From NCBI GenBank assembly GCA_902570055.1, contig CACFWQ010000001.1:1-64000 (forward strand): a DNA stretch of 64,000 nucleotides. Reading direction: 5' to 3'. The notes below the pieces were generated by a model. That model was not told the origin of the DNA. It saw only the letters and a list, made by a program, of their open reading frames with translations, and did no database searches. The stretch is from an uncultured Pelagibacteraceae bacterium. GTDB lineage: Bacteria; Pseudomonadota; Alphaproteobacteria; Pelagibacterales; Pelagibacteraceae. Every line of letters starts with the position of its first letter. Position 1 is the first letter of the stretch. A program made the translations under genes and the position numbers. Shown piece by piece: positions 51,389-60,387 of the stretch.

Positions 51389-53284
51389 ATGATTACTGGA
51401 ATAGTTACATTTTTAATAATCTTTGCAGTTATTGGTTCTATTCTTTATGGACAAAGGTTGGTTAAAACTGAAAAAAGTGATGCAGTTTTTGGAAATCCAG
51501 AAAGAGCGAAGGGTGGGGTTCATTGGGTAATAGTTGGTAGTAGTTTTCTTTTATTTACATGGCTTTATTATTCATGGGATATCGCAAAAGCATTCTATCC
51601 TAAATCTGCAAATGAACTTTGTCAGGTTGCAAAAGTTAACGAATCTTTATTGTCTTTAAAGTATCTTTTCCCAATAGAAGAAAGAAGCCATAAAAGTACT
51701 GCCCTTATAAAACGTGAAAACATAAATATAAGCGACAAAATAATTGAAATACAAAATTCTCCTAATTTAAAAGAACAGGATAAAGAGAAATTTGTAAATT
51801 TACTTAATAAAACTCGTAAAACTATTCCATTATTAACTAATGAAAAATATTTAGAATATGAAACTAAAAATATAATTGATGAATTAACAAATAGAATTAA
51901 TAAGCTTACGGAAAATTTTTCAAAAGATACTTATCCTCCTCCTCTAAGTGAAGAAGAGGAAAATAAAAGAATTGAAGCTTTAAAAAAACAATTAGGATGG
52001 GGTGCAACTGGTATGGAAGTTCCGCCTCTTCCAGAAAGCAAAGTAGGTTTAAAATTTCATACTGCCTCCCAAGAATTAAATTTGGTTAGTGATGAATTTT
52101 TTGCAATGCGGAATCATCATCCTGCATATTTAAATCTACTAAAAGAAATTAGAGACGAGATTAAAGAATATAAAGATGGATTGAATGAAGAGCAAGTATC
52201 AGAAATGACTTATATAAAAGAAATAAAAAAACTTGGTCAAAGAATTGAATATGAAAGTGTTTTTCCTCCTTATGCCTTAGATGAAATGGAAAAAGCAATT
52301 AGAGCTTTTGATAAAGTTCAAAAAAAAGAACAAGGAGCTACAAGAATTAAAGATATGTTATTGTTTCCGGGAGGAACAATAGTTGCTAGTGGTCCAACTT
52401 GCGCAGAGGATGGTCCTGGTAGATGGTTACCTAAACCATCTGATACTTTTAGAATTTTTGGAGATCTCTTAAAGCCAAGTGTAGGATTTAAAATGATTCC
52501 TATGATTTGGTATGAAATGATGGGAGTTAATAGGATAGTTGGTTTTTTTCTTCCAGATTGGATTGCGGATATTATGCCAGGCAAATATCCCGTGCATACT
52601 TCGGATGGAACTGTTGAACCTAATTTTAAAAGCAAAGTTTTAGATGTAGTAACAGGTGAATTTGAAGCTTTTAAAATACCAGTTCCCACAGGACATATTT
52701 GGGATTCTTTTTTAAGAGTATTTTTGGGATTAACTCTTGGAATTATTTTTGGTGTACCATTAGGTATATTTATGGGTCTAAATAGATTTGCTAAGGGATT
52801 TTTTGATCCTCTTGTTGAGTTATATAGACCAGTACCACCACTTGCTTGGGCTCCATTGGTAATTACAGTTTTTGGAATTGATAACGTTGGTAAAGTATTT
52901 TTATTATTTATGGTTTCATTTTCTATTATGATTATTTCAGCAAGGGCTGGTGCATCAGGAACGCAACTTTCAAAAATTCATGCCGCTCATTCATTGGGTG
53001 CTTCTAGATGGCAAATATTAAGAGAGGTTATATTTCCTAATTCATTACCTGAAATATTAACAGGAGTAAGGGTTGCTGTAGGTATGTGTTGGGGAACATT
53101 GGTTGCTGCAGAATTTTTAGCTGGTACTTCTGGTATTGGATTTGTTGAAAACGTTGCAAGAAAATACATGCAATATGAAGTCATTTGGATTACTATTTTC
53201 GTAATGGGAATGTTGGGGCTTTTGTTTGATGTTACTATTAGAAAAATAATAGATAAAACTATACCTTGGAGAGGAAAAGGATAG
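51389..53284 (+). CDS. tauC: taurine ABC transporter permease with long N-terminal extension
   Basis: A 631-residue protein. Only the last ~200 residues are a normal TauC-type permease: HIWDSFLRVFLGLTLGIIFG, the EAA loop AAHSLGASRWQILREVIFPN and GIGFVENVARKYMQYEVIW. Ahead of it are two membrane segments (about 1-21 and 46-63), then ~370 charged, helical residues with coiled-coil-like stretches. Canonical TauC is about 275 residues. The extra region is in frame with no sign of a broken junction, and lies outside or inside the membrane depending on topology. Function of the extension is unknown. Confidence 0.9.
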   Translation: MITGIVTFLIIFAVIGSILYGQRLVKTEKSDAVFGNPERAKGGVHWVIVGSSFLLFTWLYYSWDIAKAFYPKSANELCQVAKVNESLLSLKYLFPIEERSHKSTALIKRENINISDKIIEIQNSPNLKEQDKEKFVNLLNKTRKTIPLLTNEKYLEYETKNIIDELTNRINKLTENFSKDTYPPPLSEEEENKRIEALKKQLGWGATGMEVPPLPESKVGLKFHTASQELNLVSDEFFAMRNHHPAYLNLLKEIRDEIKEYKDGLNEEQVSEMTYIKEIKKLGQRIEYESVFPPYALDEMEKAIRAFDKVQKKEQGATRIKDMLLFPGGTIVASGPTCAEDGPGRWLPKPSDTFRIFGDLLKPSVGFKMIPMIWYEMMGVNRIVGFFLPDWIADIMPGKYPVHTSDGTVEPNFKSKVLDVVTGEFEAFKIPVPTGHIWDSFLRVFLGLTLGIIFGVPLGIFMGLNRFAKGFFDPLVELYRPVPPLAWAPLVITVFGIDNVGKVFLLFMVSFSIMIISARAGASGTQLSKIHAAHSLGASRWQILREVIFPNSLPEILTGVRVAVGMCWGTLVAAEFLAGTSGIGFVENVARKYMQYEVIWITIFVMGMLGLLFDVTIRKIIDKTIPWRGKG

Positions 53285-53291
53285 TTTAAAT

Positions 53292-54077
53292 CTAAGTTAC
53301 AAAAACTTTATTATAACTTTTTATACTCGATCTCATTTTAATAAAATTTTTAACTTTTTTATTTTTCATTTGATTTTTTAATGGAGAGTAAAGAGCTTTT
53401 TTTCTATTTTCTATTTTTTTATCTTTTAAAGTCAAATAGTAAGTAGCAATACTTTTTCTTGTATCTGTTGTAAGAATTCTAGAAACTGCATGCCAACTGT
53501 ACATAGAAGTATCAAACAATACCGCTCTATTAAACTTTGGCATAATTTTTTTTACAATTTCTCCAGGCATATTTTTATTTTTTTTATTTTTTGCAAAAAA
53601 ACAAAGTTCACCACCATTTTTATCTTTCCAGTTTGATGTCAAAAAAATTATTAAATTAAATTTTCTTTTAATATTTAATTTAGGATGAATTACATAATCC
53701 AAATGTGGATTTAATCTTCCACCTTTTCCCATTATATGCAGTCCACCTCCATTCAAACCTGGGTCTGAATAAAGATTTTTCATCCTTAATTTTTTTTTTA
53801 TATTGTTAGTAAACTCACTAGAATTTAAAATTGAAATTAATTGGTATGTGTTAGGTTTAAATAAGTTCCATAGATTAGTTGACTTCTTAATTTCACAATA
53901 ATTTCTATATTCATGGAGTTCTTTATTAGTAAAATTAGGAAACTCTTTTTCAATTTTTTTTGCCAAATTATTTTTTAGAAAATTATCAATTATCGCATAT
54001 GGAAAAGGTTTGCCTTTATTAAAATTTTTTAGTGAATTGTTTAATTTATTAATATTTATATATTTATTTATTTGCAT
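53292..54077 (-). CDS. 2-oxoglutarate/Fe(II)-dependent oxygenase
   Basis: A 261-residue oxygenase of the prolyl 4-hydroxylase-like group. The iron ligands are in LNPHLDYVIHP (HxD) and MYSWHAVSRI (distal His), and TRKSIATYYLTL carries the basic residue that binds 2-oxoglutarate. GGELCFFAKN is a further family block. The C-terminus is strongly basic. It is next to glycosyltransferases, so a role in modifying a surface sugar or protein is possible; substrate unknown. Confidence 0.82.
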   Translation of the reverse strand: MQINKYININKLNNSLKNFNKGKPFPYAIIDNFLKNNLAKKIEKEFPNFTNKELHEYRNYCEIKKSTNLWNLFKPNTYQLISILNSSEFTNNIKKKLRMKNLYSDPGLNGGGLHIMGKGGRLNPHLDYVIHPKLNIKRKFNLIIFLTSNWKDKNGGELCFFAKNKKNKNMPGEIVKKIMPKFNRAVLFDTSMYSWHAVSRILTTDTRKSIATYYLTLKDKKIENRKKALYSPLKNQMKNKKVKNFIKMRSSIKSYNKVFVT

Positions 54078-54143
54078 GTAATTTAATAAAATTAATGTAT
54101 TTAATATACAAAATGTAATAATGATTCAATTGATATACCGTAA

Positions 54144-55040
54144 ATGAAAATATTTGACTGTACCACTTTCTACAATGAAAACTTAATATTAGAGGCTAGA
54201 TTTAATATTTTAAATGAATATGTGGATAAATTTGTTATCACTGAATCGGCTTATTCTCACAGTGGAGAAAAAAAAGAATTTAATTTTGATTTTTCAAGAT
54301 TTGAAAAATTTAAAGATAAAATAATTTATTTAAAAATTGAAGAAGAACCAAAAGATTTAACCTATAATCTTAAAGATGGAAAAAAAACTGAAGAAGGCGC
54401 ACATATAAGGTTAAATGCTATAAAGAGAATAGCTCACCAAAGAAATTTTTTAAACGAAGGAATAATTGATGCATCAAAAGATGATCTGATACTTTATAGT
54501 GATAATGATGAAATACCAAATTTAGAATTTTTTCAAACTAATCAAATTAAAAACGAAATAATGATTTTCAATCAAAAAATGTTTTATTACAAATTCAATT
54601 TATTTTGTGATCGTTATGAATGGTTTGGAACTAAAGGATGTAAAAAAAAAAATTTAATTGATTTTGATTGGCTAAGAAATGTTAAAGCAAGAAAATACCC
54701 ATTTTATAGAATTGATACGTTTGTTTCTAAAACAAAATATGTGAATGTGAATATAATTAAAAATGGTGGATGGCATTTTTCACAACTTAAAAAACCTGAA
54801 GAAATTTACAAAAAATTAACTAATGCAGAGGATCACCTTGAATTTAAAGAAACTAAAAAAACTTTATCTGATATTGAAGATTTAGTTAAAAGAAAAGTAA
54901 TTTTGTATGATCATCAGGCCGGGAGATCTGAAAATAAATTTAGTAAAGAATTTAAACTTACTACACTTGGTATCGATCAATTACCCAAATATATTCAAAA
55001 CAATCAAACAAAATATAAAGATTGGTTAGAATTTAATTAA
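54144..55040 (+). CDS. glycosyltransferase family 17-like protein
   Basis: A 298-residue protein resembling GT17 (N-acetylglucosaminyltransferase-like). Opening IFDCTTFYNENLILEARFNI with YVDKFVITESAYSHSG, and DDLILYSDNDEIPN (DxD-type motif) are typical. GGWHFSQLKKPEEIYKKL is also characteristic. Probably transfers a sugar to a surface glycan. It overlaps the convergent glycosyltransferase gene by 8 bases. Confidence 0.82.
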   Translation: MKIFDCTTFYNENLILEARFNILNEYVDKFVITESAYSHSGEKKEFNFDFSRFEKFKDKIIYLKIEEEPKDLTYNLKDGKKTEEGAHIRLNAIKRIAHQRNFLNEGIIDASKDDLILYSDNDEIPNLEFFQTNQIKNEIMIFNQKMFYYKFNLFCDRYEWFGTKGCKKKNLIDFDWLRNVKARKYPFYRIDTFVSKTKYVNVNIIKNGGWHFSQLKKPEEIYKKLTNAEDHLEFKETKKTLSDIEDLVKRKVILYDHQAGRSENKFSKEFKLTTLGIDQLPKYIQNNQTKYKDWLEFN

Positions 55041-56070
55041 AGAAATTCAAAAAATTTTTAATATGTTTAATTTCATTTTCTTTAGAAAATTCTCTAATAA
55101 TTTTTTTTCTTTGAATTTTTTTTTTTAAATTATGTTTATTTTTTTCAACAATTTTTTTTAATATTTGATTAACAAAATTTTTTATATCACCTGAATAAAT
55201 TTCAGTAAAAATAGGTTTTTTCCAGTATTCTTTTCCTCCTTCTCCTGTATATCCAACAACAAAATTTCCAGCGATGGCTGCTTCAATTGAAGGGAGTCCC
55301 AAACTTTCAAGATTAGCAAAAGATAGAAAAATTTTTGATCTAGATAGATTATTGAATATTGTTTTTTCATTTAAATTATTTAAATTTTTAATAACCCATT
55401 TTTTTGGTAACTTTTTTTTCAAAAAAAACAATACATGGCCACTATGTTGAGGTAATTTTCTGCTCATATAAGTAATAAGATTTACTTTTTTTTGATTTAA
55501 ATTAAATTTTTTTGAATCTACTGAACATTTTATTTTTATAATTTTTTTTTCTAAATGTGGAAAAAATAGTTTTATACATTGTTTAACATCTTCAGAATAT
55601 GACAATATAAAACTAGCTTTATTATAAGCTTTGTTTAATTTTTTTTCATTATTTGTAGAAGAAATCGTATATCCGTTTTGAACAAATATTGCATATTTTA
55701 TTTTATTTCTAATTAACAGATCGTCTGCTAAATGAGCAAAAATTTCTGGTAAAATTACAAAATCATTTTTTTGGTTAAAATTAAAGTTATTTTTAATAAC
55801 AGCGTTGTTTTCAAACCAACTATATTTAAAATTTTTATAAGGTTCAATTTGATCCAATTGCCAACCTGTTTCTTCATTTGATTTTATGTCTAATTTTTTT
55901 TTTATAGAAGCTTTCCATTTTGAGGTTTTTTTCTTTTTAATATGTAATATTTCAGAAGTAAAATTATTAAGATTATTTATAATTTCTGAATGATGATAAA
56001 TTATTTTTGCTCCTCCAGAAGGGCCTTTTTCGCTATTACATAAATAGATTATATTTTTAATATTTTTCAC
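55033..56070 (-). CDS. glycosyltransferase, GT-B fold
   Basis: A 345-residue glycosyltransferase. The N-terminus IIYLCNSEKGPSGGAKIIYH gives the acceptor loop, and the C-terminal FLSFANLESLGLPSIEAAIAGNF has the EX7E-like donor-binding motif of GT4-like enzymes. LITYMSRKLPQHSGHVLFFL marks the start of the second domain. Very Lys- and Asn-rich. Donor unknown. Confidence 0.78.
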   Translation of the reverse strand: MKNIKNIIYLCNSEKGPSGGAKIIYHHSEIINNLNNFTSEILHIKKKKTSKWKASIKKKLDIKSNEETGWQLDQIEPYKNFKYSWFENNAVIKNNFNFNQKNDFVILPEIFAHLADDLLIRNKIKYAIFVQNGYTISSTNNEKKLNKAYNKASFILSYSEDVKQCIKLFFPHLEKKIIKIKCSVDSKKFNLNQKKVNLITYMSRKLPQHSGHVLFFLKKKLPKKWVIKNLNNLNEKTIFNNLSRSKIFLSFANLESLGLPSIEAAIAGNFVVGYTGEGGKEYWKKPIFTEIYSGDIKNFVNQILKKIVEKNKHNLKKKIQRKKIIREFSKENEIKHIKNFLNFFN

Positions 56071-56115
56071 TCTAATGTATAGTACCTTGTTATATAAAAT
56101 TTTGTAAAAAATTAA

Positions 56116-56703
56116 ATGCTTAATAAAGAAATATTAGAAAGTATTTTTGAAAAGTTACTTTCTCAAGCTAAAAAATCCTATGATGAATTTAACGCAGCTG
56201 ATGGGAAAATTGGTGATGGTGACTTAGGGGTCACTATTCTAAATGGACTAGAGGAAGTAAATAATAATAAAAACAATTTTAAAGATGATATGGGTGAAAA
56301 TTTTATGCTTTGTTCGCAAGCATTTGTTAAAAAATCAGGTTCTAGCTTTGGAACCTTGATAGCCTTTTCATTTATGAACATTTCAAAAGCATTAAAGGGT
56401 AAAAATAACTGTAATCATGATGATATTATAGTCATTTTTCAAACAGCTTTAAAAACTATAATGGAAAGAGGAAAGACTAAACTTGGTGATAAAACTATAG
56501 CAGATAGTTTAGACCTAATCATAAAAAAACTTAAAGATAATAAAAATTATTCAGAAGTATTTAAATTAGCTACAAAACAAGCTCTTGAAAACTTTAAAGG
56601 AAAAAAAATACTTATTGGAAGAGCAAGAATGTTTGAGGAAAAAACTATGGACTTAGATGATCCTGGAATGTTTGCATTAAATAAATTAAGTGAAGTTTTT
56701 TAA
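56116..56703 (+). CDS. dhaL: dihydroxyacetone kinase, DhaL-type nucleotide-binding subunit
   Basis: A 195-residue all-helical DhaL domain that binds ATP or ADP and phosphorylates the dihydroxyacetone held by DhaK. The metal-binding Asp cluster is in ADGKIGDGDLGVTILNG, and SGSSFGTLIAFSFM and GDKTIADSLDLII are further DhaL motifs. DhaK is not adjacent: it lies at 59384, after selO and an epoxide hydrolase gene. DhaM was not found, so ATP-dependent function is possible. Confidence 0.9.
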   Translation: MLNKEILESIFEKLLSQAKKSYDEFNAADGKIGDGDLGVTILNGLEEVNNNKNNFKDDMGENFMLCSQAFVKKSGSSFGTLIAFSFMNISKALKGKNNCNHDDIIVIFQTALKTIMERGKTKLGDKTIADSLDLIIKKLKDNKNYSEVFKLATKQALENFKGKKILIGRARMFEEKTMDLDDPGMFALNKLSEVF

Positions 56704-56704
56704 T

Positions 56705-58177
56705 ATGAATAAAACTTTTTCTCAAATTGATAAAATTGGTTGGTGTTTTGATAATACTTATTCACAATTATCAAGTTCAATGTTGACTAAAATTAAGCCT
56801 ATTCCAGTAAAAAAACCAGAAATTGTTGTAATGAATCATAACTTATCAAAAGATTTAGGTTTAAATTTTTCAAATATTACTTCCACTGAATCCGCATCAT
56901 TATTTTCTGGAAACCTATTACCTCAAAAATCAGAATGCATTGCACAAGCATATGCTGGTCATCAATTTGGTCATTTTACAATTCTGGGCGATGGTAGAGC
57001 TATCGTAATTGGAGAACATTTGTCAAAGAATAAAAATCGTTTTGATATTCAGTTTAAGGGTTCTGGTAAAACTCCTTACTCAAGAAATGGTGATGGAAGA
57101 GCAGCTTTAGGACCAATGTTAAGAGAATATATTATTAGTGAAGCAATGCATGGTCTCGGAATTCCAACCACACGAAGTTTGGCAGTTGTAAAAACAGGAG
57201 AAAATGTAATTCGTGAAACTGCTTTACCAGGAGCAATATTAACTCGTATTGCTAAAAGTCATATTCGTGTTGGAACATTTCAATACGCTTTAGTTAGTGA
57301 AGATAAAAAAAATTTAAAAAATTTATTTGATTACACTATCGAACGTCACTATCCAAATATTAAAAGATCTAAAACTAAAGCAATTGATTTACTGAAAATT
57401 GTAATGGAAAAGCAAATTAAACTTGTTGTTGATTGGATGCGAGTTGGTTTTATTCATGGAGTGATGAACACGGACAACATGGCAATATCAGGGGAAACTA
57501 TAGATTATGGTCCTTGTGCTTTTATGGATGCTTATGATCCAGAAACAGTGTTTAGTTCTATAGATCTTCATGGACGTTATGCTTATTTTAATCAACCTGG
57601 AATAACTAAATGGAATTTAGCAAGACTTGCAGAATCTCTCTTAAGTTTAATTGATGAAAACCAGAATAAAGCAATAAAGATTGCAGAAGAAATAATAAAT
57701 AGTTTTGGAAATATATATAAAAAAAATTGGTTAGAAATGATGAAAAAAAAATTAGGTTTAATTGGAGATGAAGATAATGATGAAAATTTAATAAATGATT
57801 TGTTGTTAATTATGTATAAAAATAAAGCCGACTATACAAACACGTTCTGTTTATTAATGAACAAAGATTTTCAAAAAAATAAAATGTTTAATGATAAAAA
57901 ATTTATTGATTGGTATCGGAAATGGGAAGATCGTTCGAAAAAAAACAATTCGTTTGAAGAAACTTTAAAAATAATGCGTACTGCAAATCCTCTTGTTATT
58001 CCTCGTAATCACAAAGTAGAAGAAGTTTTAGAAGCAGCTAGTAAAAATGATTTAGGTCCTTTTCATGATTTTCTCAAAATTCTAGAAAAACCTTATGAAA
58101 AACAAACAAAAACTAATAACTATCAACATCCTGCAGTAGTAGGTGAAAAAAAGTATCAAACTTTTTGTGGTACCTAG
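56705..58177 (+). CDS. selO: SelO/YdiU-family protein adenylyltransferase (pseudokinase)
   Basis: A ~490-residue pseudokinase that transfers AMP to protein hydroxyl groups. Motifs are QAYAGHQFGHFTILGDGRAI, FDIQFKGSGKTPYSRNGDGR (ATP-binding Lys) and FIHGVMNTDNMAISGETIDYGPCAFMD (metal-binding Asn/Asp). It ends TFCGT, the usual C-terminal pattern with Cys in place of selenocysteine. I choose ATG 56705; a GTG five codons earlier overlaps dhaL. It follows dhaL with one base between. Confidence 0.92.
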   Translation: MNKTFSQIDKIGWCFDNTYSQLSSSMLTKIKPIPVKKPEIVVMNHNLSKDLGLNFSNITSTESASLFSGNLLPQKSECIAQAYAGHQFGHFTILGDGRAIVIGEHLSKNKNRFDIQFKGSGKTPYSRNGDGRAALGPMLREYIISEAMHGLGIPTTRSLAVVKTGENVIRETALPGAILTRIAKSHIRVGTFQYALVSEDKKNLKNLFDYTIERHYPNIKRSKTKAIDLLKIVMEKQIKLVVDWMRVGFIHGVMNTDNMAISGETIDYGPCAFMDAYDPETVFSSIDLHGRYAYFNQPGITKWNLARLAESLLSLIDENQNKAIKIAEEIINSFGNIYKKNWLEMMKKKLGLIGDEDNDENLINDLLLIMYKNKADYTNTFCLLMNKDFQKNKMFNDKKFIDWYRKWEDRSKKNNSFEETLKIMRTANPLVIPRNHKVEEVLEAASKNDLGPFHDFLKILEKPYEKQTKTNNYQHPAVVGEKKYQTFCGT

Positions 58178-58200
58178 AAGCAGAGCTTTTTTTTACATTT

Positions 58201-59346
58201 TCATATTTTCAAAGAGTTTGCGAAATTTCTTATATCTTTAATCAATAAATCGGGCTGCTCTAAAGCTGCAAAATGTCCACCTTTTTGCATTTTGGTCCAA
58301 CGTTGAATGTTATAAATTCTCTCAACATAAGATCTTGGTGCCCATTCCAAATATTCTTTTGGAAATAAAGCAACAGCAGTTGGGGTTTTTATTGGAAGTC
58401 CTTTTTTAGGAAGAAACCTTCCTCCTTCTTCTCTTCTTCCGTAATAAATCCAAGAAGCTGTATTAAAAGTTTTTGTAACTAGATAAATCATTATATTTGA
58501 CAACAACGTGTCTTTTGAATAGACGCTTTCAATATCATTATTCTTAATATCAGACCATCCGTGCATTTTCTCAATTATCCAAGCAGCAACTCCAACTGGA
58601 CTATCTATCATTGCATAACTTAAAGTTTGCGGTTTGGTAGCTTGTTGGGTTCTATAACCATTTTCCAACAATTGTTCTCTTTCAAATTTTTCTTCCCATT
58701 CTTTTTCTTCCTTGGTTTGTGGTCCATCAGGATGTCGAACTATTAAAATGTTTATATGAATAGCTGTACATGTTTTTGGAAAATCATACGCAAGCCATGT
58801 AGCTATAGTTCCTCCAAAATCACCTCCTTGAGCTATATATTTTTTATATCCAAGAGATGTGGTCATTAAAGAATTAAAAATTTTTGCCATTTTTCTTGGA
58901 CCAATTGGTTTTGAAGGTCTGCCTGAAAATCCAAACCCTGGTAGAGATGGAACTATGACATCAAATGCATCTTCTTTCTTGCCACCAAATTTTTCAGGAT
59001 GAGCAAGTTGGTCTATTATATGTAAAAACTCTATGATTGACCCAGGCCATCCATGGCTTAATAATAGTGGTTTTGAATTAGATCCGCTTCCCTTCTCATA
59101 AATAAAATGAATATCAGTACCATTTATATTTGTTTTAAAATTTTGAAATTTATTTATTTTTTCTTCTGTTTTTTTCCAATTAAATTTATCTACCCAATAT
59201 TTTGAAAATTCTCTCATATAGTCTAAGTTTGTTCCATATTTCCAACCGCCGTCTTCGGGCATTTCGTGCCAAGGATAACTTGCGACCTTTGTGTTAATAT
59301 CTTTAATTATTTTGTTTGAAATATTTATTTTAAATGGTGTAATCAT
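58201..59346 (-). CDS. epoxide hydrolase-family alpha/beta hydrolase
   Basis: A 381-residue hydrolase with the N-terminal EHN domain (about residues 1-105). The oxyanion-hole motif is LSHGWPGSIIEF, the nucleophile Asp is in AQGGDFGGTIATW, and the catalytic His is in KGGHFAALEQPDLL near the C-terminus. PGFGFSGRP is also typical. It would open an epoxide to a diol; natural substrate unknown. On the strand opposite to its dhaL-selO and dhaK neighbours. Confidence 0.88.
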   Translation of the reverse strand: MITPFKINISNKIIKDINTKVASYPWHEMPEDGGWKYGTNLDYMREFSKYWVDKFNWKKTEEKINKFQNFKTNINGTDIHFIYEKGSGSNSKPLLLSHGWPGSIIEFLHIIDQLAHPEKFGGKKEDAFDVIVPSLPGFGFSGRPSKPIGPRKMAKIFNSLMTTSLGYKKYIAQGGDFGGTIATWLAYDFPKTCTAIHINILIVRHPDGPQTKEEKEWEEKFEREQLLENGYRTQQATKPQTLSYAMIDSPVGVAAWIIEKMHGWSDIKNNDIESVYSKDTLLSNIMIYLVTKTFNTASWIYYGRREEGGRFLPKKGLPIKTPTAVALFPKEYLEWAPRSYVERIYNIQRWTKMQKGGHFAALEQPDLLIKDIRNFANSLKI

Positions 59347-59383
59347 AGAAAAATATACTTTAGTATATTCGTAATAGAATTAC

Positions 59384-60379
59384 ATGAAAAAGATAATTAA
59401 TAAACCAACTGACTTTGTTGAAGAATCTATTGATGGGTTAGTTAAATCTCATCCAGATGTTTATGCTTTTTCACCAGACAATAAAAGAGTAATCACAAGA
59501 GCAACAAGAGCCTCAAATAAAGTTGGAATAGTTACTGGAGGTGGATCAGGTCATCTTCCTGTTTTTACTGGATATATTGGAAGAGGATTTTTGGATGCTT
59601 GTGCGATTGGATCTGTATTTGCATCACCCTCTGTTGATCAAATAGCATCTGCAATAAGAAATGGAAACAATGGAAATGGAGTTTTGTGTATACTTGGAAA
59701 TTACGGTGGAGATGTAATGAATTTTGAAATGGCTTGTGAAATTGTAGCTTCTGAAGGAATTAAAACAAAAACTGTTATCGTCGCTGATGATATTGCAAGT
59801 GCGAAGGAAGAAGAAAAATTAAAGCGCAGAGGAATTGCAGGAATGATTTTTGTTTTTAAAATTGCCGGAGCCTTTGCTGAAACTGGCCTGTCTTTAGATG
59901 ACACTTTTAAAATTGCAAAAGAAGCTAATAGTAATATTAGAACACTTGGTGTTGCACTCTCTCCTTGTATATTGCCAGAAGCTGGTAAACCCACTTTTAA
60001 AATTAGCGATGATGAAATTGAAATTGGAATGGGAATTCATGGTGAACCTGGAATTAAAAGAGAGAAATTAAGAACTGCAAATGATTTAGTTGATGAACTT
60101 TATAAAAGAATTATTGATGATTCAAAATTAAAAGCTAATGATAATGTTGCTATTATGATTAATAGTCTAGGGGCTACACCACTTGAAGAACTTTATATTG
60201 TATCAAAAAGAGTTAATGAAAACTTATCGAAATCAAGTATTCGAAACAGCAAAACATATGTTGGAAGGTATGCTACATCAATGGAAATGGCAGGAATGTC
60301 TATAACTACTTTAAAACTTAGTGATAATTTAGAAAAATATCTTTTCGCTAAAAGCATCTGTCCATTTTGGAATAATTAA
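59384..60379 (+). CDS. dhaK: dihydroxyacetone kinase, DhaK subunit
   Basis: A 331-residue subunit that binds dihydroxyacetone covalently through a His. Blocks are KVGIVTGGGSGHLPVFTGYI, AIGSVFASPSVDQI, GNYGGDVMNFEMA and MGIHGEPGIKRE with the substrate-binding His near residue 218. It is full length for DhaK alone. Its partner dhaL is about 2.7 kb upstream. The next gene begins 8 bases downstream, starting an Ldh2 and acyltransferase unit. Confidence 0.93.
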   Translation: MKKIINKPTDFVEESIDGLVKSHPDVYAFSPDNKRVITRATRASNKVGIVTGGGSGHLPVFTGYIGRGFLDACAIGSVFASPSVDQIASAIRNGNNGNGVLCILGNYGGDVMNFEMACEIVASEGIKTKTVIVADDIASAKEEEKLKRRGIAGMIFVFKIAGAFAETGLSLDDTFKIAKEANSNIRTLGVALSPCILPEAGKPTFKISDDEIEIGMGIHGEPGIKREKLRTANDLVDELYKRIIDDSKLKANDNVAIMINSLGATPLEELYIVSKRVNENLSKSSIRNSKTYVGRYATSMEMAGMSITTLKLSDNLEKYLFAKSICPFWNN

Positions 60380-60387
60380 ATTAAAGT

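Noticed and set aside
52318-52689. 123-codon minus-strand frame inside tauC
   Set aside because: Antisense to the extended region of tauC. Codon pattern and ribosome site support only the plus-strand frame.
58181-58197. Short hairpin AAGC/GCTT with a T-run after selO, a possible terminator
   Set aside because: Only four base pairs in very AT-rich sequence; not distinguishable from chance.
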